From assembly GCA_963818685.1 (NCBI GenBank), contig CAWFTJ010000006.1, forward strand, positions 682,001 to 746,000: a DNA stretch of 64,000 nt, read 5' to 3'. Made by a program: the position numbers and the translations under genes. Origin of the DNA: CAJCJE01 sp963818685 (GTDB lineage Bacteria > Actinomycetota > Actinomycetes > Mycobacteriales > Pseudonocardiaceae). This document shows positions 27,577-36,539 of the stretch, one piece after another. The notes beneath the pieces were generated by a model, which saw nothing but the letters and a program-made list of their open reading frames with translations, did no database searches and was not told the DNA's origin. Within the stretch, counting starts at the first letter, position 1, and every line of letters begins with the position of its first letter.

Positions 27577-30188
27577 CTGCCGCTGCCGAGCAGCGCACAC
27601 CCGCCACGCCAGTAGCGCCACACTTGAGCCAGGACGAGACCCTGGCCACGTTGGGCAACTACTCCTACGGCTGGGCTGACGCGGATACGGCCGGGGCGAG
27701 CGCCCGACGGGGCCTCGACGAAGACGTCGTCCGGGACATCTCGGCGAAGAAGAACGAGCCCGAGTGGATGTTGGAGCAGCGGCTCAAGGCGCTCAAGCTC
27801 TTCGAGCGCAAGCCGATGCCGAACTGGGGCGCCGACCTGTCCGGGATCTACTTCGACACCATCAAGTACTTCGTCCGGTCGACGGAGAAGCAGGCCGCCT
27901 CCTGGGAGGACCTGCCGCCGGACATCAAGAACACCTACGACAAGCTCGGCATCCCGGAGGCGGAGAAGCAGCGCCTGATCGCCGGTGTCGCCGCCCAGTA
28001 CGAATGCCTCGCCGGCGACACTCTCGTGTGGACCGCGAACCGGGGCCAGATTCCGATCAAGGAAGTCGCGTACGGCGACCGGGTCTTCGCCTACGACGAG
28101 GAAACCGAGAGGTTCGTCGTCGCGCCGGTGAAGGCGTCCGCACAGACCGACACCCGGCTGACCTATGAGGTGTCCACCGGTCGTCGGGTCGTTCGCGCAA
28201 CGGACAACCACCCGATGCTGGTGCTCCGCGACGAACGTGGGCCGGGTCGGCAGCGCGCCCGTTACGCGCGGCGCTGGGTCACCGTCGGCGAACTGCGCGC
28301 CGGTGACTTCATCGCGGTGCCGCGTCAACTGCCGGAGTTCGGCGCCCCCTACGACCTGCCAGAACTCGTCGCGGGTACCGACCACCGGGAAACCCCGGTG
28401 CACGGCCCGGCAACGACGAACGTTGATCTGATGTGGCTGCTCGGCCTGTTCATCGGCGACGGCAACCTGCATCTTTCCGACAAGACGTACCGGGTGCAGT
28501 TCGCGATCCCGGCGACCGATGTCGAACTGCGGGCCGAGATCGCCCGAGTTGTCGACGGGCTGTTCGGGCTGCGGACGATCGAAGCAGACGAGTACCGGGT
28601 CGTGGTGAACTCCAAGGCGTTGACCGAGTGGATCACCGAACTCGGTTTCGCCGGACTGGCACTGACCAAGCGCATCCCGGAGTGGGTGTACGGCCTGCCA
28701 CTGGATCAGCGGCTCGCGTTCCTCGGTGGCTGGGTCGACGCGGACGGCTACATCAAGCCCGGTGTCGATGGTTCCGTCATGCTGACCTGTGCGAACCAGC
28801 CCCTGATCGAGCAGGCACGGGAACTGGTCGAACTGTCCGGCTTGCGAGCGGGCGGCCCGTGGTCGTTCACCCAGCCCTACCGGCACGCGCCGGAGCGCAC
28901 GCAGATCGCGTGGCGCCTTGGTATCGGCGGCGACTTCGAACGACTCGGCTGCCGGAATCCGAAGCGCACCGAGCGGTTCGGTCGCAGGCAGTACTTCCAC
29001 AGCTCGAACGGCGCGCACGGCACCACCATCAGGTCGCACTGCAACGACTGGCTCGGTTTCGAGCGGGTGAAGTCGATCGAGCCGTACGCGGTCGAGCCGG
29101 TGTACGACATCGAGGTGGACGGACCGCACAACTTCGTCGCGGAAGGGTTGGTCGCCCACAACTCCGAAGTCGTCTACCACAAAATTCGCGAGGATCTGGA
29201 AGCGCAAGGTGTTATTTTCCTGGACACCGACACCGGTCTGCGCGAGCACCCCGAGCTGTTCCAGGAGTACTTCGGGTCGGTGATTCCGGCCGGTGACAAC
29301 AAGTTCTCCGCGCTGAACACGGCGGTCTGGAGTGGTGGGTCGTTCATCTACGTCCCCAAGGGCGTGCACGTCGACATTCCGCTCCAGGCGTACTTCCGGA
29401 TCAACACCGAGAACATGGGCCAGTTCGAGCGGACCCTGATCATTGTCGACGAGGACGCCTACGTGCACTACGTCGAGGGCTGCACCGCGCCGATCTACAA
29501 GTCGGACTCGCTGCACTCGGCGGTCGTCGAGATCATCGTCAAGAAGGGTGGTCGGTGCCGTTACACCACCATCCAGAACTGGTCGAACAACGTCTACAAC
29601 CTGGTCACCAAGCGCGCCAAGGCAGAAGAGGGCGCGACCATGGAGTGGATCGACGGCAACCTCGGCTCCAAGGTCACCATGAAGTACCCGTCGGTGTTCC
29701 TGATGGGCGAGCACGCACGCGGCGAGGTGCTGTCGATCGCGTTCGCCGGCGAGGGCCAGCACCAGGACGCGGGCGCCAAGATGGTGCACATGGCGCCGCA
29801 CACGTCTTCGACGATCGTGTCGAAGTCGGTGGCGCGCGGCGGTGGCCGGACCTCCTACCGCGGTCTGGTCCAGGTGAACAAGCGGGCGCACCACTCCCGG
29901 TCGACGGTCAAGTGCGACGCGCTGCTCGTCGACACCATCAGCCGCTCGGACACCTACCCGTACGTGGACATCCGCGAGGACGACGTGTCCATGGGGCACG
30001 AGGCCACGGTGTCCAAGGTCAGCGAGGACCAGCTGTTCTACCTGATGTCCCGCGGCCTCACCGAGGACGAGGCCATGGCCATGGTCGTGCGCGGCTTCAT
30101 CGAGCCGATCGCGCGTGAGCTGCCGATGGAATACGCCCTCGAACTCAACCGACTCATCGAGCTGCAGATGGAAGGGGCCGTCGGCTAA
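27573..30188 (+). CDS. sufB: SufB Fe-S scaffold subunit interrupted by an intein
   Basis: The 871-aa precursor yields a 485-aa SufB after splicing, a normal length. The N-extein (1-144) has NYSYGWADAD and EPEWMLEQRLKALKLFE. The C-extein (from Ser531) starts SEVVYHKIREDLE and contains FIYVPKGVHVDIPLQAYFRINTEN split across the beta-helix, EGCTAP, and the C-terminal SRGLTEDEAMAMVVRGFIEPI. SufB with SufC and SufD assembles Fe-S clusters in the cytoplasm. The frame is open through the intein, so splicing is needed for function. Confidence 0.95.
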   Translation: MTAAAEQRTPATPVAPHLSQDETLATLGNYSYGWADADTAGASARRGLDEDVVRDISAKKNEPEWMLEQRLKALKLFERKPMPNWGADLSGIYFDTIKYFVRSTEKQAASWEDLPPDIKNTYDKLGIPEAEKQRLIAGVAAQYECLAGDTLVWTANRGQIPIKEVAYGDRVFAYDEETERFVVAPVKASAQTDTRLTYEVSTGRRVVRATDNHPMLVLRDERGPGRQRARYARRWVTVGELRAGDFIAVPRQLPEFGAPYDLPELVAGTDHRETPVHGPATTNVDLMWLLGLFIGDGNLHLSDKTYRVQFAIPATDVELRAEIARVVDGLFGLRTIEADEYRVVVNSKALTEWITELGFAGLALTKRIPEWVYGLPLDQRLAFLGGWVDADGYIKPGVDGSVMLTCANQPLIEQARELVELSGLRAGGPWSFTQPYRHAPERTQIAWRLGIGGDFERLGCRNPKRTERFGRRQYFHSSNGAHGTTIRSHCNDWLGFERVKSIEPYAVEPVYDIEVDGPHNFVAEGLVAHNSEVVYHKIREDLEAQGVIFLDTDTGLREHPELFQEYFGSVIPAGDNKFSALNTAVWSGGSFIYVPKGVHVDIPLQAYFRINTENMGQFERTLIIVDEDAYVHYVEGCTAPIYKSDSLHSAVVEIIVKKGGRCRYTTIQNWSNNVYNLVTKRAKAEEGATMEWIDGNLGSKVTMKYPSVFLMGEHARGEVLSIAFAGEGQHQDAGAKMVHMAPHTSSTIVSKSVARGGGRTSYRGLVQVNKRAHHSRSTVKCDALLVDTISRSDTYPYVDIREDDVSMGHEATVSKVSEDQLFYLMSRGLTEDEAMAMVVRGFIEPIARELPMEYALELNRLIELQMEGAVG
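28005..29162 (+). other. Intein with LAGLIDADG homing endonuclease inside SufB (386 aa)
   Basis: Residues 145-530 of the SufB precursor. Block A starts at Cys145 (CLAGDTLVWT). Block B is RATDNHPM with the TxxH histidine. Block F is VYDIEVDGPHNFVAEG. Block G is LVAHN with penultimate His, terminal Asn530 and +1 Ser531. Two dodecapeptide motifs mark the endonuclease: LLGLFIGDG (Asp296) and FLGGWVDADG (Asp389/Asp391); acidic residues are kept, so it may still cut. All splicing residues look intact. The insertion point is QYE/SEVVYH. Whether this equals a known SufB intein site is not checked. Confidence 0.93.
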
Positions 30189-30190
30189 TC

Positions 30191-31357
30191 ATGACGACCA
30201 CCGAACAGCCGACCCAACACGGACTCGGCGCGCATTCGCACGGCTCCGGCGTGGTTCCGGCCTCGACGCGGGCGGACCGGCTGGACAACGTCGCCGTGCC
30301 GAAGGGCCGCGAGGAGAACTGGCGCTTCACGCCGATGAAGCGGCTGGGCAGTCTGGTTCCCGCGCAGCCGGCGACCGGCACCGCGATCGTCGAGGTGGCC
30401 GCAAGCTCCGACGTGCTCGTCGATTCGGTCGACCGGGACGACGAGCGGATCGGCGCGGCTGGCGAGCCGGCCGACTACGTCTCGCGCACCGCGTTCGAGT
30501 CCTTCGCCAAGGCCACCGTTGTCACCATCCCGCGCGAGTCCAAGGTGGACGAACCGGTGATGGTCACGGTCACCGGCCCTGGCGCCGGGCAGATCGCCTA
30601 CGGACACATCCAGATCAGGGCCGAGCAGTTCGCGCAGGCCGTGGTGGTGCTGGACTTCCGAGGTTCCGGCAACTACGCCGACAACCTGGAGCTCGTGGTC
30701 GGCGACGGCGCCAAGCTGACCGTGGTCGCCGTGCACGACTGGGCCGACGACGCCGTGCACGTGACCGCGCACCAGACCAAGCTCGGCAGGGACGCGATCC
30801 TGCGGCACACCGTCATCACCCTCGGCGGCGATCTGGTCCGGGTCAGCCCGACCGTCACCTTCAGCGAGAAGGGCGGCGACGCCGAACTGACCGGCCTCTA
30901 CTTCGCCGACGCCGGCCAGCACCTGGAACACCGGCTGTTCGTGGACCACGCGGTGCCCAACTGCCGCAGCAACGTCGCCTACAAGGGCGCGTTGCAGGGC
31001 GACGGCGCGCGCACGGTGTGGATCGGCGACGTGCTGATCAGGGCCGCCGCCGAGAACACCGACACCTACGAGCTCAACCGCAACCTGGTGCTCACCGACG
31101 GCGCGCGCGCCGACTCGGTGCCGAACCTGGAGATCGAGACCGGCGAGATCGTCGGCGCCGGCCACGCCAGCACCACCGGCCGTTTCGACGACGAGCAGCT
31201 GTTCTACCTCCAGGCTCGCGGTATTCCAGAGGACCAGGCGCGCAGGCTCGTGGTGCGCGGCTTCTTCCACGAGATCCTCGCCAAGATCGCCGTCCCCAGC
31301 GTGCGGGAACGCCTGGAGGCCGCGATCGAGGCCGAGCTCGCGGTGGTCGGGATATGA
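30191..31357 (+). CDS. sufD: SufD Fe-S assembly protein
   Basis: A 388-aa SufB paralogue that partners SufB and SufC in the SufBC2D scaffold. It shows the early motif RADRLDNVAVPKGREENWRFTP, a central beta-helix, and the C-terminal FYLQARGIPEDQARRLVVRGFFHEIL, parallel to the SufB ending. The ATG at 30191 is 2 nt after the sufB stop. The end overlaps the Rieske gene (ATGA). No intein here. Confidence 0.94.
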   Translation: MTTTEQPTQHGLGAHSHGSGVVPASTRADRLDNVAVPKGREENWRFTPMKRLGSLVPAQPATGTAIVEVAASSDVLVDSVDRDDERIGAAGEPADYVSRTAFESFAKATVVTIPRESKVDEPVMVTVTGPGAGQIAYGHIQIRAEQFAQAVVVLDFRGSGNYADNLELVVGDGAKLTVVAVHDWADDAVHVTAHQTKLGRDAILRHTVITLGGDLVRVSPTVTFSEKGGDAELTGLYFADAGQHLEHRLFVDHAVPNCRSNVAYKGALQGDGARTVWIGDVLIRAAAENTDTYELNRNLVLTDGARADSVPNLEIETGEIVGAGHASTTGRFDDEQLFYLQARGIPEDQARRLVVRGFFHEILAKIAVPSVRERLEAAIEAELAVVGI

Positions 31358-31698
31358 CCACGGGCATGCGGGTGTGCGGGCTCGCCGACCTGGAGGAAGG
31401 CAAGCCAGCCGCCTACTCCGTCGGCGACACGCAGGTCGTGCTGGTGCGCGACGGCGACGCCGTGCACGCGCTGCGCGACGAGTGCTCGCATGCCGAACTC
31501 GCGTTGAGCGAGGGCGAGATCAGCATGGGCCGGGGCGGTGCGTTGCGCATCGAGTGCTGGCTGCACGGGTCCTGTTTCGACCTGCGCACCGGCCAACCGT
31601 CCTCGCCACCCGCGACCGAGCCGGTCGACGTGTTCGCGGTGACCATCAAGGACGCGGACGTCTACGTGGACACCGCAGCCCCGACCAACCCCAGATAA
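31354..31698 (+). CDS. Rieske-type ferredoxin in the suf operon
   Basis: A 114-aa protein with a complete Rieske site: CSHAELALSEGEIS (Cys-x-His) and ECWLHGSCFDLRTGQ (Cys-x2-His), spaced as in dioxygenase-type ferredoxins. It starts inside the sufD stop (ATGA). A Rieske ferredoxin at this place is typical of actinobacterial suf operons and probably supplies electrons for cluster assembly, or is an early client; that role is inferred. Confidence 0.88.
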   Translation: MTTGMRVCGLADLEEGKPAAYSVGDTQVVLVRDGDAVHALRDECSHAELALSEGEISMGRGGALRIECWLHGSCFDLRTGQPSSPPATEPVDVFAVTIKDADVYVDTAAPTNPR

Positions 31699-31753
31699 GT
31701 CGGCACTGCTCCCCAAGCCTCCCACCATCCGACAACGGAGAAGCGAAGAAGAA

Positions 31754-32530
31754 ATGGCCACCCTGGAGATCAAGGACCTGCACGTTTCGGTCGCGACCGA
31801 GGACACCACCAAGGAGATCCTCACCGGTGTCAACCTGACCATCAAGGCGGGCGAGACGCACGCGATCATGGGGCCGAACGGCTCTGGCAAGTCCACCCTG
31901 TCCTACGCGATCGCCGGGCACCCCAAGTACCAGGTCACCTCCGGCGAGGTGCTGCTCGACGGCGAGGACATCCTCGGCATGACCGTCGACGAGCGCGCGC
32001 GGGCCGGTGTCTTCCTCGCCATGCAGTACCCGGTCGAGGTGCCCGGTGTGTCCATGTCGAACTTCCTCCGGACCGCTGCCACCGCGGTCCGCGGCGAGGC
32101 GCCGCAGCTGCGCAAGTGGGTCAAGGAAGTCAAGGAAGCCATGGGCGAGCTGGAGATCGACGCCGCGTTCGCCGAGCGCAGCGTGAACGAGGGCTTCTCC
32201 GGCGGCGAGAAGAAACGCCACGAGATCCTGCAACTCTCGCTGCTGCGCCCGAAGATCGCCATCCTGGACGAGACCGACTCCGGCCTCGACGTGGACGCGC
32301 TGCGCGTGGTGTCCGACGGCGTCAACCGCTACAAGGAAGCCGGCGACGTCGGCGTCATGCTGATCACCCACTACACCCGCATCCTCAAGCACATCTCCCC
32401 GGACTTCGTGCACGTGTTCGCGGGCGGCCGCATCGTCGAGTCCGGCGGCCCCGAGCTGGCGGGCCGGCTGGAGGACGAGGGTTACGTCCGCTACACCGGC
32501 GGCAAGCAGGAGAAGGCGGTCGTCTCATGA
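31754..32530 (+). CDS. sufC: SufC Fe-S assembly ATPase
   Basis: A 258-aa ABC-type ATPase that drives conformational change of SufB-SufD. It has Walker A GPNGSGKST, the SufC-specific MQYPVEVPGVSMSNFLR, signature GFSGGEKKRHEILQL, Walker B AILDETDSGLDVDAL and the H-loop ITHYTRILKHI. The ATG at 31754 follows AACGGAGAAGCGAAG. The end overlaps sufS (ATGA). Confidence 0.95.
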   Translation: MATLEIKDLHVSVATEDTTKEILTGVNLTIKAGETHAIMGPNGSGKSTLSYAIAGHPKYQVTSGEVLLDGEDILGMTVDERARAGVFLAMQYPVEVPGVSMSNFLRTAATAVRGEAPQLRKWVKEVKEAMGELEIDAAFAERSVNEGFSGGEKKRHEILQLSLLRPKIAILDETDSGLDVDALRVVSDGVNRYKEAGDVGVMLITHYTRILKHISPDFVHVFAGGRIVESGGPELAGRLEDEGYVRYTGGKQEKAVVS

Positions 32531-33819
32531 CCACCACTTCCCAAAAAAAACTGGCAGGGCCCCTGGACGTGGAGGCGATCCGCAAGGACTTCCCGATCCT
32601 GGGCCGGACGGTCCGCGACGGCAAGCCGTTGGTCTACCTCGACTCGGGCGCGACCTCGCAGAAGCCGCGCCAGGTCCTTGAGGCCGAGCGGTCCTTCCTT
32701 GAGTCGTCCAACGCGTCCGTGCACCGAGGCGCGCACCAACTGGCCGAGGAGTCGACGGACTTCTACGAGGGTGCGCGCGAGCGCATCGCCGCGTTCGTCG
32801 GTGTCGACGTCGACGAGGTCGTGTTCACCAAGAACGCCACCGAGGGCATCAACCTCGTCGCCTACGCGATCAGCAACTCCTCGACCGCTGGACCGGAGGC
32901 CGAACGGTTTGCACTTGGCCCCGGTGACGAGATCGTCATCACCGAGATGGAGCACCACGCCAACCTGGTGCCCTGGCAGCAGGTTGCCCAGCGCACCGGC
33001 GCGACCCTGCGCTGGTTCGGCCTCACCGACGACGGCAGGCTCGATCTGTCCAATTTGGACGAGCTGATCAACGAGCGGACCAGGATCGTCGCGTTCACCC
33101 ACCAGTCCAACGTGCTCGGCACGATCAACCCGCCTGCGCCGCTGGTCGAGCGGGCCAGGCAGGTCGGCGCGCTGACCGTGCTGGACGCCTGCCAGTCCGT
33201 GCCGCACTCGCCGGTCGACTTCCACGCGATCGGCGTGGACTTCGCGGTGTTCTCCGGCCACAAGATGCTCGGTCCGTCCGGCATCGGCGTGCTCTACGGC
33301 CGTCGCGAACTGCTCGCGGCCATGCCGCCGTTCCTCACCGGCGGGTCCATGATCGAGATGGTCGAGATGGCCCGCTCGACCTTCATGCCGCCGCCGCAGC
33401 GCTTCGAGGCCGGCACCATGATGACCTCGCAGGCCGTCGGCCTCGGCGCGGCCGTCGACTACCTCTCGGTCGTCGGCATGGCGCGCATCGCCGAGCACGA
33501 GCACCGGCTCACCGAGGCCGCGCTCGCCGGACTCGCCGAGATCGCGGGCGTGCGGATCATCGGCCCGACGGGAACAGAGAGCAGGGGTGGCGCTGTTTCC
33601 TTTGTCGTGGATGGCATCCATCCGCACGACGCGGGTCAGGTCCTGGACAGCCTCGGCATCGCGGTACGGGTCGGTCACCACTGCGCGTGGCCGCTGCACC
33701 GCCGCTACGGCGTTCCCGGCACCGTGCGCGCGACGTTCTACCTGTACAACGATCTCGGCGATGTGTCGGCGCTGCTGGACGGGGTACGCGAAGCACAGCG
33801 CTTCTTCGGTGTCGCCTGA
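32527..33819 (+). CDS. sufS: SufS cysteine desulfurase
   Basis: A 430-aa PLP enzyme that mobilises sulfur from cysteine. Visible features are LDSGATSQKP near the N-terminus, VHRGAHQLAEESTD, EMEHHANLVPWQ, the PLP-lysine motif FSGHKMLGPSGIG, and the active-site cysteine in RVGHHCAWPLHRRYGVPGTVRA. The short Cys-loop context is that of class II desulfurases, which need SufU or SufE as sulfur acceptor; sufU is next. A run of eight A residues (32544-32551) near the start encodes Lys-Lys. Confidence 0.95.
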   Translation: MTTTSQKKLAGPLDVEAIRKDFPILGRTVRDGKPLVYLDSGATSQKPRQVLEAERSFLESSNASVHRGAHQLAEESTDFYEGARERIAAFVGVDVDEVVFTKNATEGINLVAYAISNSSTAGPEAERFALGPGDEIVITEMEHHANLVPWQQVAQRTGATLRWFGLTDDGRLDLSNLDELINERTRIVAFTHQSNVLGTINPPAPLVERARQVGALTVLDACQSVPHSPVDFHAIGVDFAVFSGHKMLGPSGIGVLYGRRELLAAMPPFLTGGSMIEMVEMARSTFMPPPQRFEAGTMMTSQAVGLGAAVDYLSVVGMARIAEHEHRLTEAALAGLAEIAGVRIIGPTGTESRGGAVSFVVDGIHPHDAGQVLDSLGIAVRVGHHCAWPLHRRYGVPGTVRATFYLYNDLGDVSALLDGVREAQRFFGVA

Positions 33820-33834
33820 GGAGGGACCGGGTCG

Positions 33835-34299
33835 ATGAACCTCGACCAGATGTACCAGGAGATCATCCTGGATCACTACAAGCACCCGCACGGCCGGGGG
33901 CTGCGCGACCCGTACCAGGCCGAGGTCCATCACGTCAACCCGACCTGCGGCGACGAGATCACGCTGCGGGTCAACCTCAAGGGCAGCGGCACCGACGCCG
34001 AGGTCGTCGACGTGTCCTACGACGGCCAGGGCTGCTCGATCAGCCAGGCGTCCGTCTCGGTGCTGACCGACCTGGTGGTCGGCCAGACCGTCGGCTCAGC
34101 GTTCAAGACGCTCGACACGTTCGTCGAACTGATGCAGGGCCGAGGCCAGGTCGAACCCAACGAGGACGTGCTGGAGGACGCCATCGCGTTCGCCGGTGTG
34201 GCCAAGTACCCGGCCAGGGTGAAGTGCGCGCTGCTCGGGTGGATGGCGTTCAAGGACGCGGTTGCCCAGTCGGAAACCGCAGACAAGGTGGAGAACTGA
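33835..34299 (+). CDS. sufU: SufU sulfur-transfer protein
   Basis: A 154-aa NifU/IscU-fold protein of the Gram-positive SufU type. Its three Zn/sulfur-relay cysteines are in NPTCGDE, GQGCSISQAS and RVKCALLGW. It takes persulfide from SufS. The GAGGGACC before ATG 33835 is a good ribosome-binding site, and the stop overlaps the next start (TGATG). It lies 15 nt downstream of sufS. Confidence 0.94.
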   Translation: MNLDQMYQEIILDHYKHPHGRGLRDPYQAEVHHVNPTCGDEITLRVNLKGSGTDAEVVDVSYDGQGCSISQASVSVLTDLVVGQTVGSAFKTLDTFVELMQGRGQVEPNEDVLEDAIAFAGVAKYPARVKCALLGWMAFKDAVAQSETADKVEN

Positions 34300-34691
34300 T
34301 GACCGAGCCAAACGAGACCGTTGAACGCGGCGCGGCCGGCATGCCCGAGGCGCCCGCCCGCGCCGAGGTCGCCAAGATCGAGGACGTCGAGGAGGCCATG
34401 CGCGACGTGGTCGACCCGGAACTGGGCATCAACGTCGTCGACCTCGGCCTCGTCTACGACCTACGCGTCGACGACTCCAATACCGCGCTGATCGACATGA
34501 CGCTGACCTCGGCGGCCTGCCCGCTCACCGACGTGATCGAGGACCAGGCCCGCAGCGCGCTGGTCGGCGGCGTCGGTGGTGGCCTCGTCGACGACATCAA
34601 GATCAACTGGGTCTGGATGCCGCCGTGGGGCCCTGAGAAGATCACCGAGGACGGTCGCGAGCAGCTGCGCGCCCTCGGCTTCACCGTCTGA
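34299..34691 (+). CDS. sufT: SufT-like MIP18 family (DUF59) Fe-S maturation protein
   Basis: A 130-aa protein with a variable 20-residue N-terminus and a DUF59/MIP18 domain (EEAMRDVVDPELGINVVDLGLVY, MTLTSAACPLTDVIEDQ). The conserved cysteine is in the SAACPLTD motif. Related proteins help deliver clusters to target apoproteins. It is the last gene of the suf operon, coupled to sufU by TGATG. Confidence 0.93.
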   Translation: MTEPNETVERGAAGMPEAPARAEVAKIEDVEEAMRDVVDPELGINVVDLGLVYDLRVDDSNTALIDMTLTSAACPLTDVIEDQARSALVGGVGGGLVDDIKINWVWMPPWGPEKITEDGREQLRALGFTV

Positions 34692-34731
34692 TTTCGTTCG
34701 TATCACCGGGTAGCAGGCCGATACTACGCCG

Positions 34732-35126
34732 ATGAGCAGGTTCGCCGAGGTGATCGTCCTGGCCCGGGGTGCGGAGTCGGTGATGCTGCCGCTGACCGTC
34801 CCCGACGACAGCCGGGAGTGGTGGCAGTGTTTCGTGCCCATCGACGACTCGATCCTCGCTGGGAGCGGTGCGGGCTCGTCCGAGTGCTATGCGTGGGTGA
34901 TCCAGTTCTATCGGCACAACTGGCGGAATCTGCTCGCCCAGCTGGAATCACTCCGTTGGCGGACCCTCAGTCGGTGCAGGTGCTTATCCACGACGAGGAG
35001 GATTCCTGCTTCGGACTGTGGATGATGTACGCAGGCAAGCTCGTCGAGGTCCCGCTCCCGCACACCGAGCGGAAGCGGTACCCGTTCAGCGTCACCGGTG
35101 TGCTCTCCCGGACTGACCAGCCATGA
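34732..35126 (+). pseudogene. Hypothetical protein, frameshifted (~131 aa when repaired)
   Basis: From ATG 34732 (MSRFAEVIVLARGAESVMLPL) the frame runs through WWQCFVPIDDSI and ECYAWVIQFYRHNWRNLLAQLE. Coherent sequence then switches frame near 34945-34955 to LADPQSVQVLIHDEEDSC, FGLWMMYAGKLVEVP and PFSVTGVL. A single-base change joins them. I do not recognise the family; composition suggests a small globular cytoplasmic protein. Its 3' end overlaps the convergent DHA2 transporter by ~35 bp. Confidence 0.55.
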
Positions 35127-36525
35127 CGGCGCTCGCTGGCTCCTCGACGCGCGCTTTCGGTGTCCGTGTCGAGACGACCGAACCGGCCATGGCCAACAAC
35201 GCGATCAGCGCGAAGCAGGCGTTGAGCACCGTGAACGAGGTCCGAGCCGACGTGATGCTCTGGTAGAGCGTGCCGAGCGCGGCGACGCCGAGCACGCCGG
35301 CGATCTGGAACACGGTGACCAGGATGCCGCTGAAGTCCGCCGCATACCCGTGCGGGACCGACTCGGTGAGGTGCCGCATCATCGCGCTGTAGGACAGGCC
35401 GAGGCCGAGCCCGCCGAACCCGAGTAGCACCAGCAGCAACGGCCCGTTGCCATGCCCGACGCCGACGCTCACGCTGATCGCCGCATAGGCGAGCGCGAGC
35501 AGTAGGCAGCCGTACGGCGCGAGCTTCGGCACCCGCGCGGGTGGGAAGCGGGTCAGCACCGGCCCGGCCACGCCGAACGCGGCCACCCACGGCACCAGTG
35601 CCAGACCCGAGTACAGCGGGCTGCGGCCGAGCCCCTGTTGCAGGTAGAGCGCGAGCGTGAACAGCATCGTGTAATACGTGCCGGTCGCCGCCGCCTGCGC
35701 GGCGAGCCCCCACGGCAGCGCGCGGCCGCGCAGGATGTGCAGGTTGAGCAGTGGATACGCGCCCCGATCCTCGGTCCGCCGCTGGAGCGCGACGAACGCG
35801 ACCAGCGCCGGCACGCTCGCCGCGAGGCTGACCCAGGTCCACCACGGCCAGCCCGCGTCCCGCCCGAACACCAGCGGCACCACGACCAGCAACAGCGCCG
35901 AGGACAACACGGCGACACCGGGAAGGTCGATGCGCCGCCGGATACCTGTCTCGTCGGCCGGCAGGTGGCGCAGTCCGAGCAGCAGCGCGGCGATGCCGAT
36001 CGGCAGGTTGATCAGGAAGATCGGCCGCCAGCCGGTGCCGAGCAGGTTCGCCGACACCAGCAGGCCGCCGAGCGCCTGACCGGCGACCGCGCCACCGGCC
36101 AGCACGATGGCCTGCGCACCAAGGGCTTTCGCCCGTGCGGGCCCTGAGAAGTACTGCTGCACGCCGGTGAACACCTGCGGCACCATCAGCCCGGCCGCCG
36201 CGCCCTGCACGATCCGCGCGCCGATCAGCGCCGCGGCGTTCGGCGCGAGCCCGCAGGCCAGCGAGGCGAGCGTGAAGCCGGCAAGGCCGAGCAGGAACAT
36301 CCGCCGATAGCCGTGCGTGCTGCCCAGCCGGGCACCGGTCACCAGCAGCAGCGCGTAGGCGAGCGTGTAACCGGACACCACCAGTTCAAGGGCACCGCCG
36401 CTGGTATGCAGACCGTCCCTGACCGACGGTGCCGCCACGTTCACGATGGCGACATCGATGTTGGCCATGAACTGCGCGGTCAGCAGCACACCGAGCAGCA
36501 TCCCGAGCCGTTGCCGGGAAGTCAT
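35092..36525 (-). CDS. MFS exporter, DHA2 (EmrB/QacA) family
   Basis: A 477-aa membrane protein with about 13-14 helices. It begins MLLGVLLTAQFMANIDVAIVNVAAPS, the DHA2 motif D1-like region, with VVSGYTLAYALLLVTGARLG and GRIVQG-like GARIVQGAAAGLM. The ATG at 36525 has AAAGGACA about 9 nt upstream and lies 14 nt after the oxygenase stop. It is the last gene of the PadR-linked oxygenase set, consistent with drug or product export. An oxygenase-generated or detoxified substrate is inference. Confidence 0.9.
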   Translation of the reverse strand: MTSRQRLGMLLGVLLTAQFMANIDVAIVNVAAPSVRDGLHTSGGALELVVSGYTLAYALLLVTGARLGSTHGYRRMFLLGLAGFTLASLACGLAPNAAALIGARIVQGAAAGLMVPQVFTGVQQYFSGPARAKALGAQAIVLAGGAVAGQALGGLLVSANLLGTGWRPIFLINLPIGIAALLLGLRHLPADETGIRRRIDLPGVAVLSSALLLVVVPLVFGRDAGWPWWTWVSLAASVPALVAFVALQRRTEDRGAYPLLNLHILRGRALPWGLAAQAAATGTYYTMLFTLALYLQQGLGRSPLYSGLALVPWVAAFGVAGPVLTRFPPARVPKLAPYGCLLLALAYAAISVSVGVGHGNGPLLLVLLGFGGLGLGLSYSAMMRHLTESVPHGYAADFSGILVTVFQIAGVLGVAALGTLYQSITSARTSFTVLNACFALIALLAMAGSVVSTRTPKARVEEPASAVMAGQSGRAHR

Positions 36526-36539
36526 TGTCGTTTGTCCTT

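Noticed and set aside
27129..29999. 956-codon minus-strand frame opposite sufB
   Set aside because: SufB and its intein are unmistakable on the plus strand; the antisense product has no recognisable motifs.
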